From a virus, in the IMG/VR virus record IMGVR_UViG_3300020433_000013, positions 1 to 45,299 of that record: a stretch of DNA of 45,299 nucleotides. One strand, given 5' to 3'. The notes beneath the pieces are model-generated. The model had not been told where the DNA came from. It ran no database searches and saw only the letters and a program-made list of their open reading frames with translations. Positions within the stretch are counted from its first letter, which is position 1; each line of letters begins with the position of its first letter. The translations under genes were made by a program, and so were the position numbers. Positions 27,307 to 38,229 of the stretch are shown one piece after another.

Positions 27307-29910
27307 TTAAGGAATTTCTTTGAAACAAATATTATTACTATCTAAGCTTGCATGTCTGTCTGTATTATAACTATTAAAAGTGTCAGTATTTAAAACTTTT
27401 TCTTTTAAAAATCCATTCTTTCTAAATATTTTTTTAATATTTCTTATAATCTCCCCTGTTTGAACGTTAATATATGCATAATGTTTATTTTCATTAAATT
27501 TATCAGATAAAAAACCAAAATGATCAACACTAAATCTGTAATATAAATATTTTTTAGGTTGATATTGTGGGGTTGCTATATCATCTAATTGTCTAAATTC
27601 TGTCCTAGATTCTTCTTTAAATTTACTAATTGTCCAACCAAAAGATGGTTCCCAACCGTATGGCCTTTCGAATTCTGGATCAATTGGAATATTTATATTA
27701 TAAGCAAAAGATCTTTTACCATTTGATATTCCTTTCGGCCAATAGACTCCTCCATAGTTATCATAGTAAGTCCCTTTTAACATATATGGTAAAGGTAAAC
27801 CAAACTTATCAGTAACATTTATTGCATATTCATTTATTTTCTTAATATTTTTATTTTCGTAAACATTATTTTTTATGTTGATTAATTTTTTATTTGCAAC
27901 ATATCTACCAATAAGTTTTATTTTTATGCCAGAAAGATCTAAAACTAAAACATCTCTTCCCGTTATATTATTATATTTGTTCGTCGAAGAAAGATTTTCT
28001 AAGGAAAGATTCATATTTGGCGCAAAATTAAAACCAAAAATTAAACTATCTTTCGGATTTAAAACATAAGGACTTTCAACATAATTGTCTTCATAACCTA
28101 AATCAAAAGGAGCACCTCTTTCGTCATTAAAAAAGTCTTCTGTTGCAAATTGATTCTCTGTATTATAAGACTTTTCAGAAGTAAAAGGCAATCCAGCTCT
28201 ATTTTTTCTTTGTTTAGGATAAATTTCAAATTTACTAAATCTTTTAAGATTTTTGTTTTCTTTGTAAGATTTAACGTTTGACAATATTTTTACTGTTTTA
28301 AAATCGTTATGTATACAGATATCATTAATAGTGTTTCCATCCCAGCCTTCTGGAAAATCTGTTTTTTTCAAGTCTGTGTATAAAACTTTATCAAATGCAT
28401 CTAATGAACTAAAATATACAGGATTTTCTTGAATATTTTGACCGACATTTGCTATTTTAATACTTGTAACTATTTCTCTTTGTTTTACGTCTGTGTAAAA
28501 CAAATTTTCATAATTGTATAAACTTCCTTCCTGATTATATCCTGCAGTTTTGTTTGGAAATATACTTGGAGAAAAATTGTTTTGAACTTCTATTTCTTTA
28601 AATGGAGATCTAAATAATGTATTTGTTATATTACTTTGAGAACGTGTCTGAGCATTGTCTTTATTTCTAGGTGCAGCAATTGTTTCTAAAGAACTTGTAT
28701 TTTCGTTATAATGAGTACTTTGAATATAATCAGAATTTACCCAAAAAGAATTGTACTGATTAGTATCGTTAATGTCACCTCTTTGATTCAATATAAAAAA
28801 ATTAAGAGTATTAAAGCAAGGTATATTACTATTATTTGAAATTGAAAAATTTTGTATACCAAACTCAACATATACTTTTTCTAAAATAAAATCACTCGTA
28901 ATAAAACTTTTTAAAGGAACAGTAACTTCTTCTTTTCCTCTATATATTACGTCAAAAGGGAAACCACAATTTGAAATAGGATTTGAAATTCCTTTGCCTC
29001 CTAACACCTTTCCTGAATTGCCTATTACATCATTATCATAAAAAGTTAAAGGATTATGCGTAATACATCCTCTTTCTAATAGTGCAGTAATAGTAGAAAA
29101 TTTATTTGAGTCAATAGTGCCTAAAGAATAATCATATATACCGTCTTTTAAATAAATTGTATTGATATTAGCTGCTAAAAAACAACTTTCTCCTTCTCCA
29201 TCGTGCCAGTTCCCAGGATTAGGATATTTTACATAAGGTATTGGTCCGTTAAGTCGATAATTTGTTATATTATTATTGTTATCAAAAGTAGAATTATTAA
29301 GGTTAAAAGATAAAGCTTTTTTGCCTAAACTATTAAATTTTATTTCTATTTCTTCATAATCTTTTTTAATTTGATATTCTCGTTTTTTAAAATTATAAAT
29401 TATTTTGTCAAATTCTGATTGATATTGTATAAGATCTTCTTCGTTTTGACTTGAAAAAGTTTCACTTAATGTAAAGTCTTCTTTATACACTTCATAAAAA
29501 TCATTATCTAATTCGTTTCTATAATTAGCGTATATTAAATTTTTATAGTCAATATCTTCTGGTATTTTATTAATATTAAAACTTACATCATCTATTTGTC
29601 CAAATGAATTAGGTGTATGTAAAATCCTGTTATTTAAAGAAATAGTAGAAGGAGAATAAAAACCTGTTTCTTGCAAAAAATATTTTTTTTCTATTCCTAA
29701 AGTTGCATTAACACTTTTTTCTACAAACATTATTGTATCGTTATCATTATACTTGACTTCGTCTGTAAGCGTCTCTTTACTAATATGAAAATTATCTCTT
29801 AACACAAAATTATTTAAATGTTGATCATCTTTCAAGACTTTTCTAAAGTTTTGATTTAAGTTTCCTGATTTGCTAGTGTTTCCAACTTGTTTATTTCTTA
29901 TCTTTGGCAT
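27307..29910 (-). CDS. Large virion protein, unknown function (867 aa)
   Basis: An 867-residue protein starting MPKIRNKQVGNTSKSGNLNQ. A charged helical stretch at ~170-195 (KKREYQIKKDYEEIEIKF) is followed by long beta-prone regions rich in Gly, Asn and aromatic residues: PIPYVKYPNPGNWHDGEGES, GKVLGGKGISNPISNCGFPF and GGVYWPKGISNGKRSFAYNI. The aromatic and Gly-rich composition of the C-terminal half resembles fibre or adhesin proteins, but I recognise no named domain. It begins with a TAATG overlap on the preceding gene and ends 21 bases before the next. No signal peptide or transmembrane helix. A tail-fibre or baseplate-decoration role is inferred from its neighbours. Confidence 0.75.
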   Translation of the reverse strand: MPKIRNKQVGNTSKSGNLNQNFRKVLKDDQHLNNFVLRDNFHISKETLTDEVKYNDNDTIMFVEKSVNATLGIEKKYFLQETGFYSPSTISLNNRILHTPNSFGQIDDVSFNINKIPEDIDYKNLIYANYRNELDNDFYEVYKEDFTLSETFSSQNEEDLIQYQSEFDKIIYNFKKREYQIKKDYEEIEIKFNSLGKKALSFNLNNSTFDNNNNITNYRLNGPIPYVKYPNPGNWHDGEGESCFLAANINTIYLKDGIYDYSLGTIDSNKFSTITALLERGCITHNPLTFYDNDVIGNSGKVLGGKGISNPISNCGFPFDVIYRGKEEVTVPLKSFITSDFILEKVYVEFGIQNFSISNNSNIPCFNTLNFFILNQRGDINDTNQYNSFWVNSDYIQSTHYNENTSSLETIAAPRNKDNAQTRSQSNITNTLFRSPFKEIEVQNNFSPSIFPNKTAGYNQEGSLYNYENLFYTDVKQREIVTSIKIANVGQNIQENPVYFSSLDAFDKVLYTDLKKTDFPEGWDGNTINDICIHNDFKTVKILSNVKSYKENKNLKRFSKFEIYPKQRKNRAGLPFTSEKSYNTENQFATEDFFNDERGAPFDLGYEDNYVESPYVLNPKDSLIFGFNFAPNMNLSLENLSSTNKYNNITGRDVLVLDLSGIKIKLIGRYVANKKLINIKNNVYENKNIKKINEYAINVTDKFGLPLPYMLKGTYYDNYGGVYWPKGISNGKRSFAYNINIPIDPEFERPYGWEPSFGWTISKFKEESRTEFRQLDDIATPQYQPKKYLYYRFSVDHFGFLSDKFNENKHYAYINVQTGEIIRNIKKIFRKNGFLKEKVLNTDTFNSYNTDRHASLDSNNICFKEIP

Positions 29911-30995
29911 TAGTCAATACTTTCATAAAATCCTATTGAGTCTCTTCCTGCGCTATGCTCTTTGTTCAAATCTTTACCATGTGAAGAATAAAGTATATCT
30001 TCTGATATTATTTCATCTTTGTCTCGAATATTTAATATTTTACTATTAATATCATTATCAGTAAAAATATATTTGTTATTATTGATCCACCAAAAATTAT
30101 TATTAGGACTCATGTCATAAAACGGATGATACTTTTTTCCCTCAAATGCAAAAAATCTTGCATCTATTGATTTTGTAAAATTAGATATAAGTATATTTGT
30201 ACTAGCATTTTCTGTATAAACATTTGTATCAGCATTATAGATATAATTCAATCTATTTAATTTTTTACTAATATTTTTATCAGCAAGAAAAGTTTCTATT
30301 ACGTCGTCAGAATATGGAAAAACTTTATCATCTTCTTTTCTATATTCTTGCGTGATTGTATTATTAATTCCAAAAGCAGACTTACTTTTTCCTGTATCAT
30401 TAAAATTAAATCCTCTTAAAGAATCAATACTGTCTTCTGACATTTGTATTTTTCTAGTATTTGAAAAAGCATCTATTCTTCCACCTCTAAACATAAAATC
30501 TGAATAATTAAATGTAAAAATGTAATCAAATTCTTCATCGTCAAAATTCTCCAAAAGAATATTTTCTTTATGGATTGGGTTTTCTTTGTCATAAAAAGGT
30601 AAATTTTTTTTATTTTCAAATTCTCGATTTCCGCTTGAAGATCTTATACTTCCTATACATTTTCTCCCATCTTTAAATTTAACTCTTACTTGAGTAATTT
30701 CGCTATCACTGAAAGGCTTAAATTTTGCATTATTTAGTACATTATCAGAAAGTTCAAAAAAATTTCTTTGAGATGTAATATATTCTTTTGATTGAGATTC
30801 GCTGTATTTAAAAACAACTTTTACAACTTTATTATTTTCTTTTGACAAAAAAACATGCTGATCTGAAGTATTATTAACTTCAAAAGATTTAACGAAATTA
30901 TTCGCTGTTATAGTTTGATAATTTATTTTAGCATTTTTACCTTCAAGAAAAACTGATTTTCTTGAAGCTGTAACGTCTATTACATTAATTGCCAT
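29910..30995 (-). CDS. Virion-associated protein, unknown function (361 aa)
   Basis: A 361-residue protein starting MAINVIDVTASRKSVFLEGK. It is Ser/Asn/Asp/Lys-rich, with a beta-prone first third (VVKVVFKYSESQSKEYITSQ, TQVRVKFKDGRKCIGSIRSS) and a less ordered remainder. No domain is recognised. It lies two bases after the 1148-residue gene and shares a TAATG stop/start with the 867-residue gene, so all three are probably made from one message and may assemble together. The ribosome site is weak, which also argues for coupling. Confidence 0.7.
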   Translation of the reverse strand: MAINVIDVTASRKSVFLEGKNAKINYQTITANNFVKSFEVNNTSDQHVFLSKENNKVVKVVFKYSESQSKEYITSQRNFFELSDNVLNNAKFKPFSDSEITQVRVKFKDGRKCIGSIRSSSGNREFENKKNLPFYDKENPIHKENILLENFDDEEFDYIFTFNYSDFMFRGGRIDAFSNTRKIQMSEDSIDSLRGFNFNDTGKSKSAFGINNTITQEYRKEDDKVFPYSDDVIETFLADKNISKKLNRLNYIYNADTNVYTENASTNILISNFTKSIDARFFAFEGKKYHPFYDMSPNNNFWWINNNKYIFTDNDINSKILNIRDKDEIISEDILYSSHGKDLNKEHSAGRDSIGFYESID

Positions 30996-30997
30996 AT

Positions 30998-33900
30998 TTA
31001 CATCTTTCTTTTGTCTATTACACTAATTCTAAAATCTTCAGGTTGCCTATAGTTTTTTGTGTTTCTTAAATTTCTATAATAACTATAAGTATTTTCTTCG
31101 TTAAAAACAGGGATTAAACTATTGCTCGATTTATACTGATATTTGTTTCTTTCTAGAGAATGTGATTCATAGACAAAGTTAAAGCCTTTATACCTAATTT
31201 TAGAAGGCACACATTCGTATAATAGCTCTTCCAGAATATTATCAAAATATTTATACATTTGATAAATGTCTGGAATATTGATTTCTTTTTCTAATCTATT
31301 AAAATAATTTTCTCTAAAATTATATAAGTCTTTATAAGAGTCTTCATAAACATTAGATATTTGTGATATTTTTTCACTAAATTCTTTGTTGATATTAATA
31401 ATTTTTAATATATCTTGATTTATAAAATTAACTAAACTAAAATCTATACTTAAACGATTGTCTTTTGAATACAAGTAATCAGGAGAAACTCTAGGAGTAT
31501 TTGATACGTTTAAATTATTATATTGCTTTTTAAATATATCACTTTCAAAATCATTAATGTATATATGATTATTACTCCTTGGAAAATCAATTTCACTATT
31601 TTGAGATAGAATTTCAATTTTTCTTACAGCAAAAGGATTAAAGCTATTTATATCTTCTCCTTGATGTAAATTTATTATATTTGTTTGAATTTTTTCTACA
31701 AAAGAATTAATAGTATAAGTATCGTTATTATTTTTAATATAACTGCTTAAGTCTTTATAAATATCCATATTTAAAATAACATTTTCTATTCCTGAGTTAG
31801 TAGAAATAGTATTTATAGACTTACATTTTAAAAATATTTCTTCTTCACTTAAGGATGTATTATATACTCTTAAATTAGAAATTTTTCCTTGAAATTCAGT
31901 TTCATATGACATATTACTTAAATAGCCTTGATCTTGAGCAGCCTCATAACTATTGTATTTTCCTATAGATAAAACCTGACCTATCTGTGATTTTGGAGTA
32001 ATATCTTTTTTAGTTTCAAAATAATTAGATTTAACTTCTTTTGAATAGAAAGTATTTGCAATACCTGATATTGTTAATTTGTATTTATAATATTTGTTAT
32101 TCTGTACGATATTATCAATTAGTTCTCTGTTTAAATTAATATAATTTATATTACCATTTAAAAAATGTATATTTTTTATTTCAATTACATCAATGTTATC
32201 ATTACTATTAATATCATTTATATAAACTTTTATATTACCATATTCATTTTTATTATTTAATCTTTCAAAAACAATATTTATATGTGGTCTAGAAAAATTA
32301 CTTCCTAAAATATTATTATCTATTCTTAAAAGAGATTGTTTATTATTATATACTTCCTTTTTAAATGAATCAAAGCTATAAAGACACTCAATAGACCACT
32401 CTTCAGATACGTTAAAATTATTAATTGTTGATGTTTGCAATAAAAGTCTATTTTTTGCTGACGGATTACTTGTTGAGCTATCTGCTGATGCGTCTTCAAA
32501 TAAATTTTTTCCACAACCAAAGTCGATTTCTTTATGGCTTATTTTTTTTGGATACAAATTATTATCGATATTAAATTTATTTTGACCATTAAATTCTTTA
32601 ATAGATATAAATCTTGATGACTCTAAACCAAAAGAATTAAAAACAGAATTAATACTAGACAGTGTTCCTTTTGTCATTAAATAATCACGAGAGTTAATTA
32701 AAAATCTTTGCCATAAATTATTTTGAATTTGTCTAATAGAAATATCAGATATAACTTCTTCATGTGTTAAATTTTTATTATTTAATTTTTCTAAAATAGG
32801 ATAAGGAAGAATTTCTCTAAAATCAAAACCTGATAGTTTTAATGCCATAGGTAGCAATATTCCATCAAGCTTTTTATTATTATTTAGCGTATCATAATTA
32901 ACATCAATTACCTTAGAAATAGAATCAATATATAACTTAAATTGATCAAAAAACCTTGCCCATATTACAAATAAATTAACCATTTTTTGGTTTGCTTTTG
33001 ATTTAGTTTTAAACAGGTTTGCAGAAGAATTAATTTTTTCTTCTGTAACATATGTTTCGTCAATATTATCAAAGTCTGAACCTTCAACGAACAAGTTTTT
33101 TGGTAAAAGTTTCCAAAAAGAGTTAGGATTGTTTAAATCGTATCTTTTAGCATCAGCAATAATATTATCTTGAATGTTTATTGCCTCTTCATTGCTAGGA
33201 AAAAGAACAGGATTGTTATCTAGCTTTTCATATTTTAAAGGTGATTTGATATTACTGTAAATACCTCGCATTGAAGAAATATTACTTTGAGATAAAGAAC
33301 TCATTCCATGCAGTTTATTACCAGAATAATCCAAAATTAAAGTATTATTAGTAAAATCACCACTTGGTTCATTAAATCTATAGTAAAGTCTTAATGTTTC
33401 TTTTGAAGTAATGTTTTCATTTTTTTCTTTTGCAATAATTTCACGACTTCTTGATTCGTTAGAAAAAACTCTAAATTCATCTAAAAGTCCTATAAAATGA
33501 AAATCGTTATTTGCGTCTGAAAGATAAGAAAAGCTACTATTTGTTACGTAATTACCATTACCAATAGTACATTTTACAATGTTAAAGCTATTGTCAAATT
33601 TTATAATGTCATTATCGCTATTTATTGTTTTAACAGGTATGCTGTTTATATAAATTTGACTTGTTGATCCTTTGTTTTCATCTAATGAGGATTCAAATGT
33701 AATATTAACGTGGTTCCATTCATTTAATTTTAAATAGTCACTAGAATTTTTAATAAAACAATGTTTTACTTTATCTTCATTTTTAATTAAAAAGCATATG
33801 TTGCATTTATTATTTGCGAAGTCTTTTAAGAATAATGTATATCCTTTATTATTGCTATATTTTTGAAATATAATTTGATTATCATTGTCAGTAGATGTTG

Positions 33901-34444
33901 GATGTATCCAAAAATCAAAACTAAAGTTAAAATTATTATGTAAATTTAGAAGTCCTGTTTTGATTTGCTTTTTATAATCGTTTAATAAACTTCCGTTACG
34001 ATCAATAATGTCTATCTGATAAGTTCCATCAAATCTTAAATATCCTATGTTCTTTAAAAAAACTTTTTGTAGTATATACTTTGTGTATCCATCTAAGTTA
34101 TTTAAATAATTTATCAAATCATTTTTTGTTCCGTCATATGGAAAATCATTAAATATTTTTTTAAAAGCATAGTTTGTTTTTTCTATAGCAGAGTCAAAAA
34201 AAACATGTTCTTCAAAATTACTAAAATCAACACTTTCAAGTTGTTGTGTAGAAAAAAAACCAGAATAATCATCAAATCTTTCAAAGTATTCTGAGACATT
34301 TTCGTCATACAAATCTAAAAAAGATTTAAGCTCTATATTTTGTTCATTTTTAGATGAAGCTATATTAGATGATTTTATTGAATTTTTAAAAGAATTATAA
34401 GATTTAGTATTATTAAATGACACATTTTTATTTTTATTTAACAT
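30998..34444 (-). CDS. Mosaic baseplate/fibre protein with two LamG-like domains
   Basis: An 1148-residue mosaic. Residues ~170-380 form a clear LamG/concanavalin fold: FSFDFWIHPT, LNEWNHVNITFES, SQIYINSIPVKTI, FIGLLDEFRVFSNESRSREI and LRLYYRFNEPSGD. Residues ~530-610 contain the segment LWQRFLINSRDYLMTKGT and then SINSVFNSFGLE, a Lys-Gly-Thr pattern I associate with tail-protein-I-like regions of large phage baseplate proteins. A second, weaker LamG-like region spans ~680-870 and closes with ISNLRVYNTSLSEEEI. The C-terminus has ELLYECVPSKIRYKGFNFVY, then ESHSLERNKYQYK, another recurring ending. The gene follows the baseplate wedge genes, as expected for a protein linking baseplate and fibres. 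The glycan-binding role of the LamG parts is inferred. Ribosome site AAGG. Confidence 0.85.
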   Translation of the reverse strand: MLNKNKNVSFNNTKSYNSFKNSIKSSNIASSKNEQNIELKSFLDLYDENVSEYFERFDDYSGFFSTQQLESVDFSNFEEHVFFDSAIEKTNYAFKKIFNDFPYDGTKNDLINYLNNLDGYTKYILQKVFLKNIGYLRFDGTYQIDIIDRNGSLLNDYKKQIKTGLLNLHNNFNFSFDFWIHPTSTDNDNQIIFQKYSNNKGYTLFLKDFANNKCNICFLIKNEDKVKHCFIKNSSDYLKLNEWNHVNITFESSLDENKGSTSQIYINSIPVKTINSDNDIIKFDNSFNIVKCTIGNGNYVTNSSFSYLSDANNDFHFIGLLDEFRVFSNESRSREIIAKEKNENITSKETLRLYYRFNEPSGDFTNNTLILDYSGNKLHGMSSLSQSNISSMRGIYSNIKSPLKYEKLDNNPVLFPSNEEAINIQDNIIADAKRYDLNNPNSFWKLLPKNLFVEGSDFDNIDETYVTEEKINSSANLFKTKSKANQKMVNLFVIWARFFDQFKLYIDSISKVIDVNYDTLNNNKKLDGILLPMALKLSGFDFREILPYPILEKLNNKNLTHEEVISDISIRQIQNNLWQRFLINSRDYLMTKGTLSSINSVFNSFGLESSRFISIKEFNGQNKFNIDNNLYPKKISHKEIDFGCGKNLFEDASADSSTSNPSAKNRLLLQTSTINNFNVSEEWSIECLYSFDSFKKEVYNNKQSLLRIDNNILGSNFSRPHINIVFERLNNKNEYGNIKVYINDINSNDNIDVIEIKNIHFLNGNINYINLNRELIDNIVQNNKYYKYKLTISGIANTFYSKEVKSNYFETKKDITPKSQIGQVLSIGKYNSYEAAQDQGYLSNMSYETEFQGKISNLRVYNTSLSEEEIFLKCKSINTISTNSGIENVILNMDIYKDLSSYIKNNNDTYTINSFVEKIQTNIINLHQGEDINSFNPFAVRKIEILSQNSEIDFPRSNNHIYINDFESDIFKKQYNNLNVSNTPRVSPDYLYSKDNRLSIDFSLVNFINQDILKIININKEFSEKISQISNVYEDSYKDLYNFRENYFNRLEKEINIPDIYQMYKYFDNILEELLYECVPSKIRYKGFNFVYESHSLERNKYQYKSSNSLIPVFNEENTYSYYRNLRNTKNYRQPEDFRISVIDKRKM

Positions 34445-34446
34445 TA

Positions 34447-36348
34447 TTAAAACCTTATATTAAACTTTTTATCAAAAGTAGTTTTTTGCAAAATAGAAGT
34501 TTCATCATTATAATAAAACTTAAAATTAATTCTTTTATTTTTAAGTATTTCACTTGCAAAAAGCCTTAATGTATAATTATCGCCATTATAAATAAGCTTA
34601 GTTGCATTAATATTAGCTTCTTCTTTAGATACGATTTCTTCATTGGTATCAATATCATATATTGAATAGAAAACATCACCTAAATTTTCACTTACCAAAT
34701 CAATACTTTTATTAACAGCTTTATGTTCTTTATTTATGTCAATAAAATCAACATATAAACGTATTATCTCGTTATTTGCTTCAAAATCTGAGTTTTGTGA
34801 ATTTATCTTTGTATAAAGCATTTTATTTTCAATTTGTGAAGAGTATACAGGTTTATAAAAGTCAACATTTTCAGTGTGTAAGTTGATTGTATTTGTTACT
34901 CCGCTTGCTGTATAAGTATAATAATATGTAAGTTTAACTGTTATTTTATCACTGCTTAAAAGTGCTGTTTCTATATTTGTATTGAATAAATCAATTACAT
35001 CGTTAGCAATAGTAAATTTTTTAATTCCAGTCTTTAATTTTCCATTAAAATCATAAACATTTGCTGCACTTATTATATGACTATCTGCATCATCATCTAA
35101 AACATTAGTATCATTTACAACATATTCAAGCTTTAAAAAATAGTTATAACTAGTATTAAAAGAAGAAAGTGATGATGTTTTGTTATATAGATAAAATATT
35201 TCTTCATTACTTACAAATCTTTTCTTAGACTGATTGGTAACATTTTCTATTTTATTTTCATCTATGTGAACTTCGATTCTAGGCTTATTTATTTTGTCAT
35301 TTATTTGAACACTGCCAAATCTTTTAACAAAATATGTATATTCATCAAACAAATAATCAAAGTCAAAACACACAGCAAATACGTTATCTGTTTGGCTACT
35401 ATTTAAAAGCTGATTAAAATAAGATGTAATATCAAATATACAATCTTCGTTTCCTTTTGAAAAACTATTTATATTGTCAAAAACTAGATAATGACCGACA
35501 GTACAATCATTTTGAGAAATAATAGCATTATTTGCCCAGGAATTAGATGTACTAAGTTTACTAAAGTTTGCAAAACCTTTGTCAGAAAAATTATATATAT
35601 CTGATCCTATTCCTTCATCAAAGTCCTTAGATAAAACACTTAACTTTAAACTATAATCTTTTGGTCTAGTACTTGCTGATCCTACATCAAACAATTTGAT
35701 ATATGCTTTAAAGTTATTAGTATTATTAAATACAGAGTTTGCTACCTGAAAACTGTTTCCTATTTTATGAATATATTTGTTTTTAAAACCTTCTATATCA
35801 AATGCAAGCAATAATATTGAATGTTGAATTCTAATAAAATTTGTTATTTGAATTCCTGTTGCATTTGATTGATTTTGTTTGTCTCCAACATCTCCTTTTA
35901 AGTCTTGTTCAATTATAATCGTATCATCACTAATCTTAAATAATGTTACATTAAAGTTCAAGCTATTGTCGTTGGAAATAGAAGTAAGAACATTAAATAT
36001 TTGTGTGCATAACTCATTAATATTAAAAGGTGTTGTTCCTAATCCTATTTTATAATTTTGACCTAATTTTGAACCTGGGCTATTATTATTTTCATTTTCA
36101 ACAAATACAAAGGTAAATGCATCGTTTAATGAATTTTTTAAATAATCTTGAATTTTAAAAGTTTGATTATTAAGCGGAAGAGCACTAATTTTCAATTTTG
36201 CTCGACTTTTAATATTTTTACTTTCGCCTGATATCTTAAATAAGTCTAAAGTTGAAGCTTTACCAACATTTGAGTAAGTGCCATCATTCAAACCTAAGTG
36301 CAAGTTTGTTACATATGTATCTTTTGTTGCTAAAGATGTAATAATCAT
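34447..36348 (-). CDS. Virion structural protein (DNRLRE-like N-terminus)
   Basis: A 633-residue protein. The first ~55 residues read TKDTYVTNLHLGLNDGTYSN, then VGKASTLDLFKISG and SRAKLKIS. This is the pattern of a beta-sandwich seen at the start of phage tail proteins and related to DNRLRE-type carbohydrate-associated modules. The remainder is a repetitive, beta-rich region with a DFNGKLKTGIKKFTIA segment, plausibly several tandem beta domains. It has a clear AAGGA site eight bases before its ATG. It lies between the gp6-like wedge gene and the LamG mosaic, so a baseplate-peripheral role is likely. No enzyme motif is seen. Confidence 0.78.
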   Translation of the reverse strand: MIITSLATKDTYVTNLHLGLNDGTYSNVGKASTLDLFKISGESKNIKSRAKLKISALPLNNQTFKIQDYLKNSLNDAFTFVFVENENNNSPGSKLGQNYKIGLGTTPFNINELCTQIFNVLTSISNDNSLNFNVTLFKISDDTIIIEQDLKGDVGDKQNQSNATGIQITNFIRIQHSILLLAFDIEGFKNKYIHKIGNSFQVANSVFNNTNNFKAYIKLFDVGSASTRPKDYSLKLSVLSKDFDEGIGSDIYNFSDKGFANFSKLSTSNSWANNAIISQNDCTVGHYLVFDNINSFSKGNEDCIFDITSYFNQLLNSSQTDNVFAVCFDFDYLFDEYTYFVKRFGSVQINDKINKPRIEVHIDENKIENVTNQSKKRFVSNEEIFYLYNKTSSLSSFNTSYNYFLKLEYVVNDTNVLDDDADSHIISAANVYDFNGKLKTGIKKFTIANDVIDLFNTNIETALLSSDKITVKLTYYYTYTASGVTNTINLHTENVDFYKPVYSSQIENKMLYTKINSQNSDFEANNEIIRLYVDFIDINKEHKAVNKSIDLVSENLGDVFYSIYDIDTNEEIVSKEEANINATKLIYNGDNYTLRLFASEILKNKRINFKFYYNDETSILQKTTFDKKFNIRF

Positions 36349-36360
36349 AAAATTTCCTTT

Positions 36361-38226
36361 TTAACCACTAACAACTTCAATATCTAAAGCAGGATATTTC
36401 AGCTCAAAAATTCCTCCAACAGGAGGATAAACTATACCATCAATATATTGTTTTCTAGAAGAAAATCTATTATTATTATATTCAACAGAAAGAATTGATT
36501 GTTGCGTTGTCAAATCGCTATTTGTTTTTGATCTAACTATTGTTTTATAATTTGATATTACTGTAATAATTCCATTTACAGAAAGCAAAATAGAAATAAT
36601 ATCGTTAACATTTATTCCTTCTCCAATATTTAAAGTTTCAAATCTCATTTCTTGAAAAATCTTTGATGTTGCTTGTGCTAGAACAGAACTTGAATCATAA
36701 CTTTGTCCTATTTTAACCTTAATAAATAAAGAAAAGTTATAAACAGGGGCATTAATTATATTAAGACTATCTCCAATAAGTCTATATTCATTCAAATATT
36801 TAGAAAGGTTAATTTTAATTGCATCATTTGCATTGACGTAATGATTATCATCATTTTTACAAATAACGTATAGATCTTTTGCTGACTTTGTATAAGGATT
36901 ATTAACAATTGCTGCCTTGTGAATTCTGCCAAAATCAAGTGGCATTGTATATATCCTTGCTAAAAGATCTTCGTGATTTACTATTCTTGATTGTTGTTTT
37001 AAAGCAACTGGAATTTGTGATCTAAGCTCTTCAAATTCTAAACTATTTGAACCACCAACTGCCTCTTCTTCGTTATTTACTGCGACTGATGCATTTATAA
37101 CACTTATATTACTATCTACTGATATGTCTTCAATATTTGGATAAATAATTTTTAATTCTAATATTTCACTAATTGTATCTGCGTTAACATTATGCGATAA
37201 TCCACCACCATACTTGTATAAAATACTAATGTTTTTTCCGGCAGGAGAAACTCCTAAACTATCACTTTTTAAAAGTCTTTTTGGGTCTAAAGATTTTTTT
37301 GAAAAATTATTTTTACCTAAAAGTGGAACTGAAAGATAGTCTTCAGGATTTGAAAGAATTCCGTCTTCAATTATTTTTCCTTCACCATTTCCAAATCTAA
37401 TAGTTGTCAATCCAGAATCAAAATCTTTCTCTGTAATAAATCTAAATGGTGCCGGCCTTATTTCAAAAAAAGCTTCATTGCCATTTTCTATTTTTTCATA
37501 AACTGTGTCTTGTGAAAGATATTCAACTTCTTTGTATTCATTAAAATCTTCATCAATGATTTTTTTAATTTGAGTAATATTTTGATTAATCATTGTATAG
37601 CTTAAAAAACTTCCAGAATCATCTTCGTCAAAGAAAACACTTTCTTGAAATTCATCACCTGAAGTACATATTCCTTTTTTTACAAGAATAACAGTTAAAG
37701 GTACACCATTCGCGTCTGTATCTGATACTGTTATATTATCATAGCCTTTGTTAAAGTCTATATCTTCTTCTAGTATAAAATTTATACCTTCTGTTGATGC
37801 AAGTTTTGTTCCTGACTTTATAATAGGAAGATATGACTCTTGAGGCATAATCGTATTTGAATCACTACTATTTTCTGCATTTACTTCAATATAAAAATCA
37901 ACGTATACACTTGACGGAGAAGCATAACCAGTTGTAACACCTGCTTTTCTTAAATGGTTTATTATATTATAATCGTTTGTAGATGTTTCATAGTCTAATT
38001 CGTTAAATTGTTGTTCCATATAAAAACTTAAAGACTCACCAACAATTGCTGCAAAGTCCAAAAACATACCACCCAAAGAAGCTTCAGAAAAATCTTGTAT
38101 TTGATTACTAAAGTTGCTTTTAGCATAATTTAAAAGTTCGTTTCTAAATCCATCAAAGTCTTTTTTGATGACTTTGTTCTTGTTTCTATAATTTTTAAGT
38201 TTATTCTGAAATTTTGGATTTGACAT
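36361..38226 (-). CDS. 6: Baseplate wedge protein, gp6/baseplate-J-like
   Basis: A 621-residue protein of the baseplate J/T4 gp6 class, which forms the dimeric wedge ring holding the contractile baseplate together. Supporting segments are DFSEASLGGMFLDFAAIVGE, SLSFYMEQQFNELDYETSTN and LRKAGVTTGYASPSSVYVDF near the N-terminus, GLTTIRFGNGEGKIIEDG in the middle, and EELRSQIPVALKQQSRIVNH with EDLLARIYTMPLDFGRIHKA further on. These match the usual baseplate-J order. The length is close to T4 gp6 (660). It directly follows the gp25-like gene by three bases and has a GAGGT ribosome site. The conserved gp25-gp6 adjacency supports both calls. Confidence 0.92.
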   Translation of the reverse strand: MSNPKFQNKLKNYRNKNKVIKKDFDGFRNELLNYAKSNFSNQIQDFSEASLGGMFLDFAAIVGESLSFYMEQQFNELDYETSTNDYNIINHLRKAGVTTGYASPSSVYVDFYIEVNAENSSDSNTIMPQESYLPIIKSGTKLASTEGINFILEEDIDFNKGYDNITVSDTDANGVPLTVILVKKGICTSGDEFQESVFFDEDDSGSFLSYTMINQNITQIKKIIDEDFNEYKEVEYLSQDTVYEKIENGNEAFFEIRPAPFRFITEKDFDSGLTTIRFGNGEGKIIEDGILSNPEDYLSVPLLGKNNFSKKSLDPKRLLKSDSLGVSPAGKNISILYKYGGGLSHNVNADTISEILELKIIYPNIEDISVDSNISVINASVAVNNEEEAVGGSNSLEFEELRSQIPVALKQQSRIVNHEDLLARIYTMPLDFGRIHKAAIVNNPYTKSAKDLYVICKNDDNHYVNANDAIKINLSKYLNEYRLIGDSLNIINAPVYNFSLFIKVKIGQSYDSSSVLAQATSKIFQEMRFETLNIGEGINVNDIISILLSVNGIITVISNYKTIVRSKTNSDLTTQQSILSVEYNNNRFSSRKQYIDGIVYPPVGGIFELKYPALDIEVVSG

Positions 38227-38229
38227 TTT

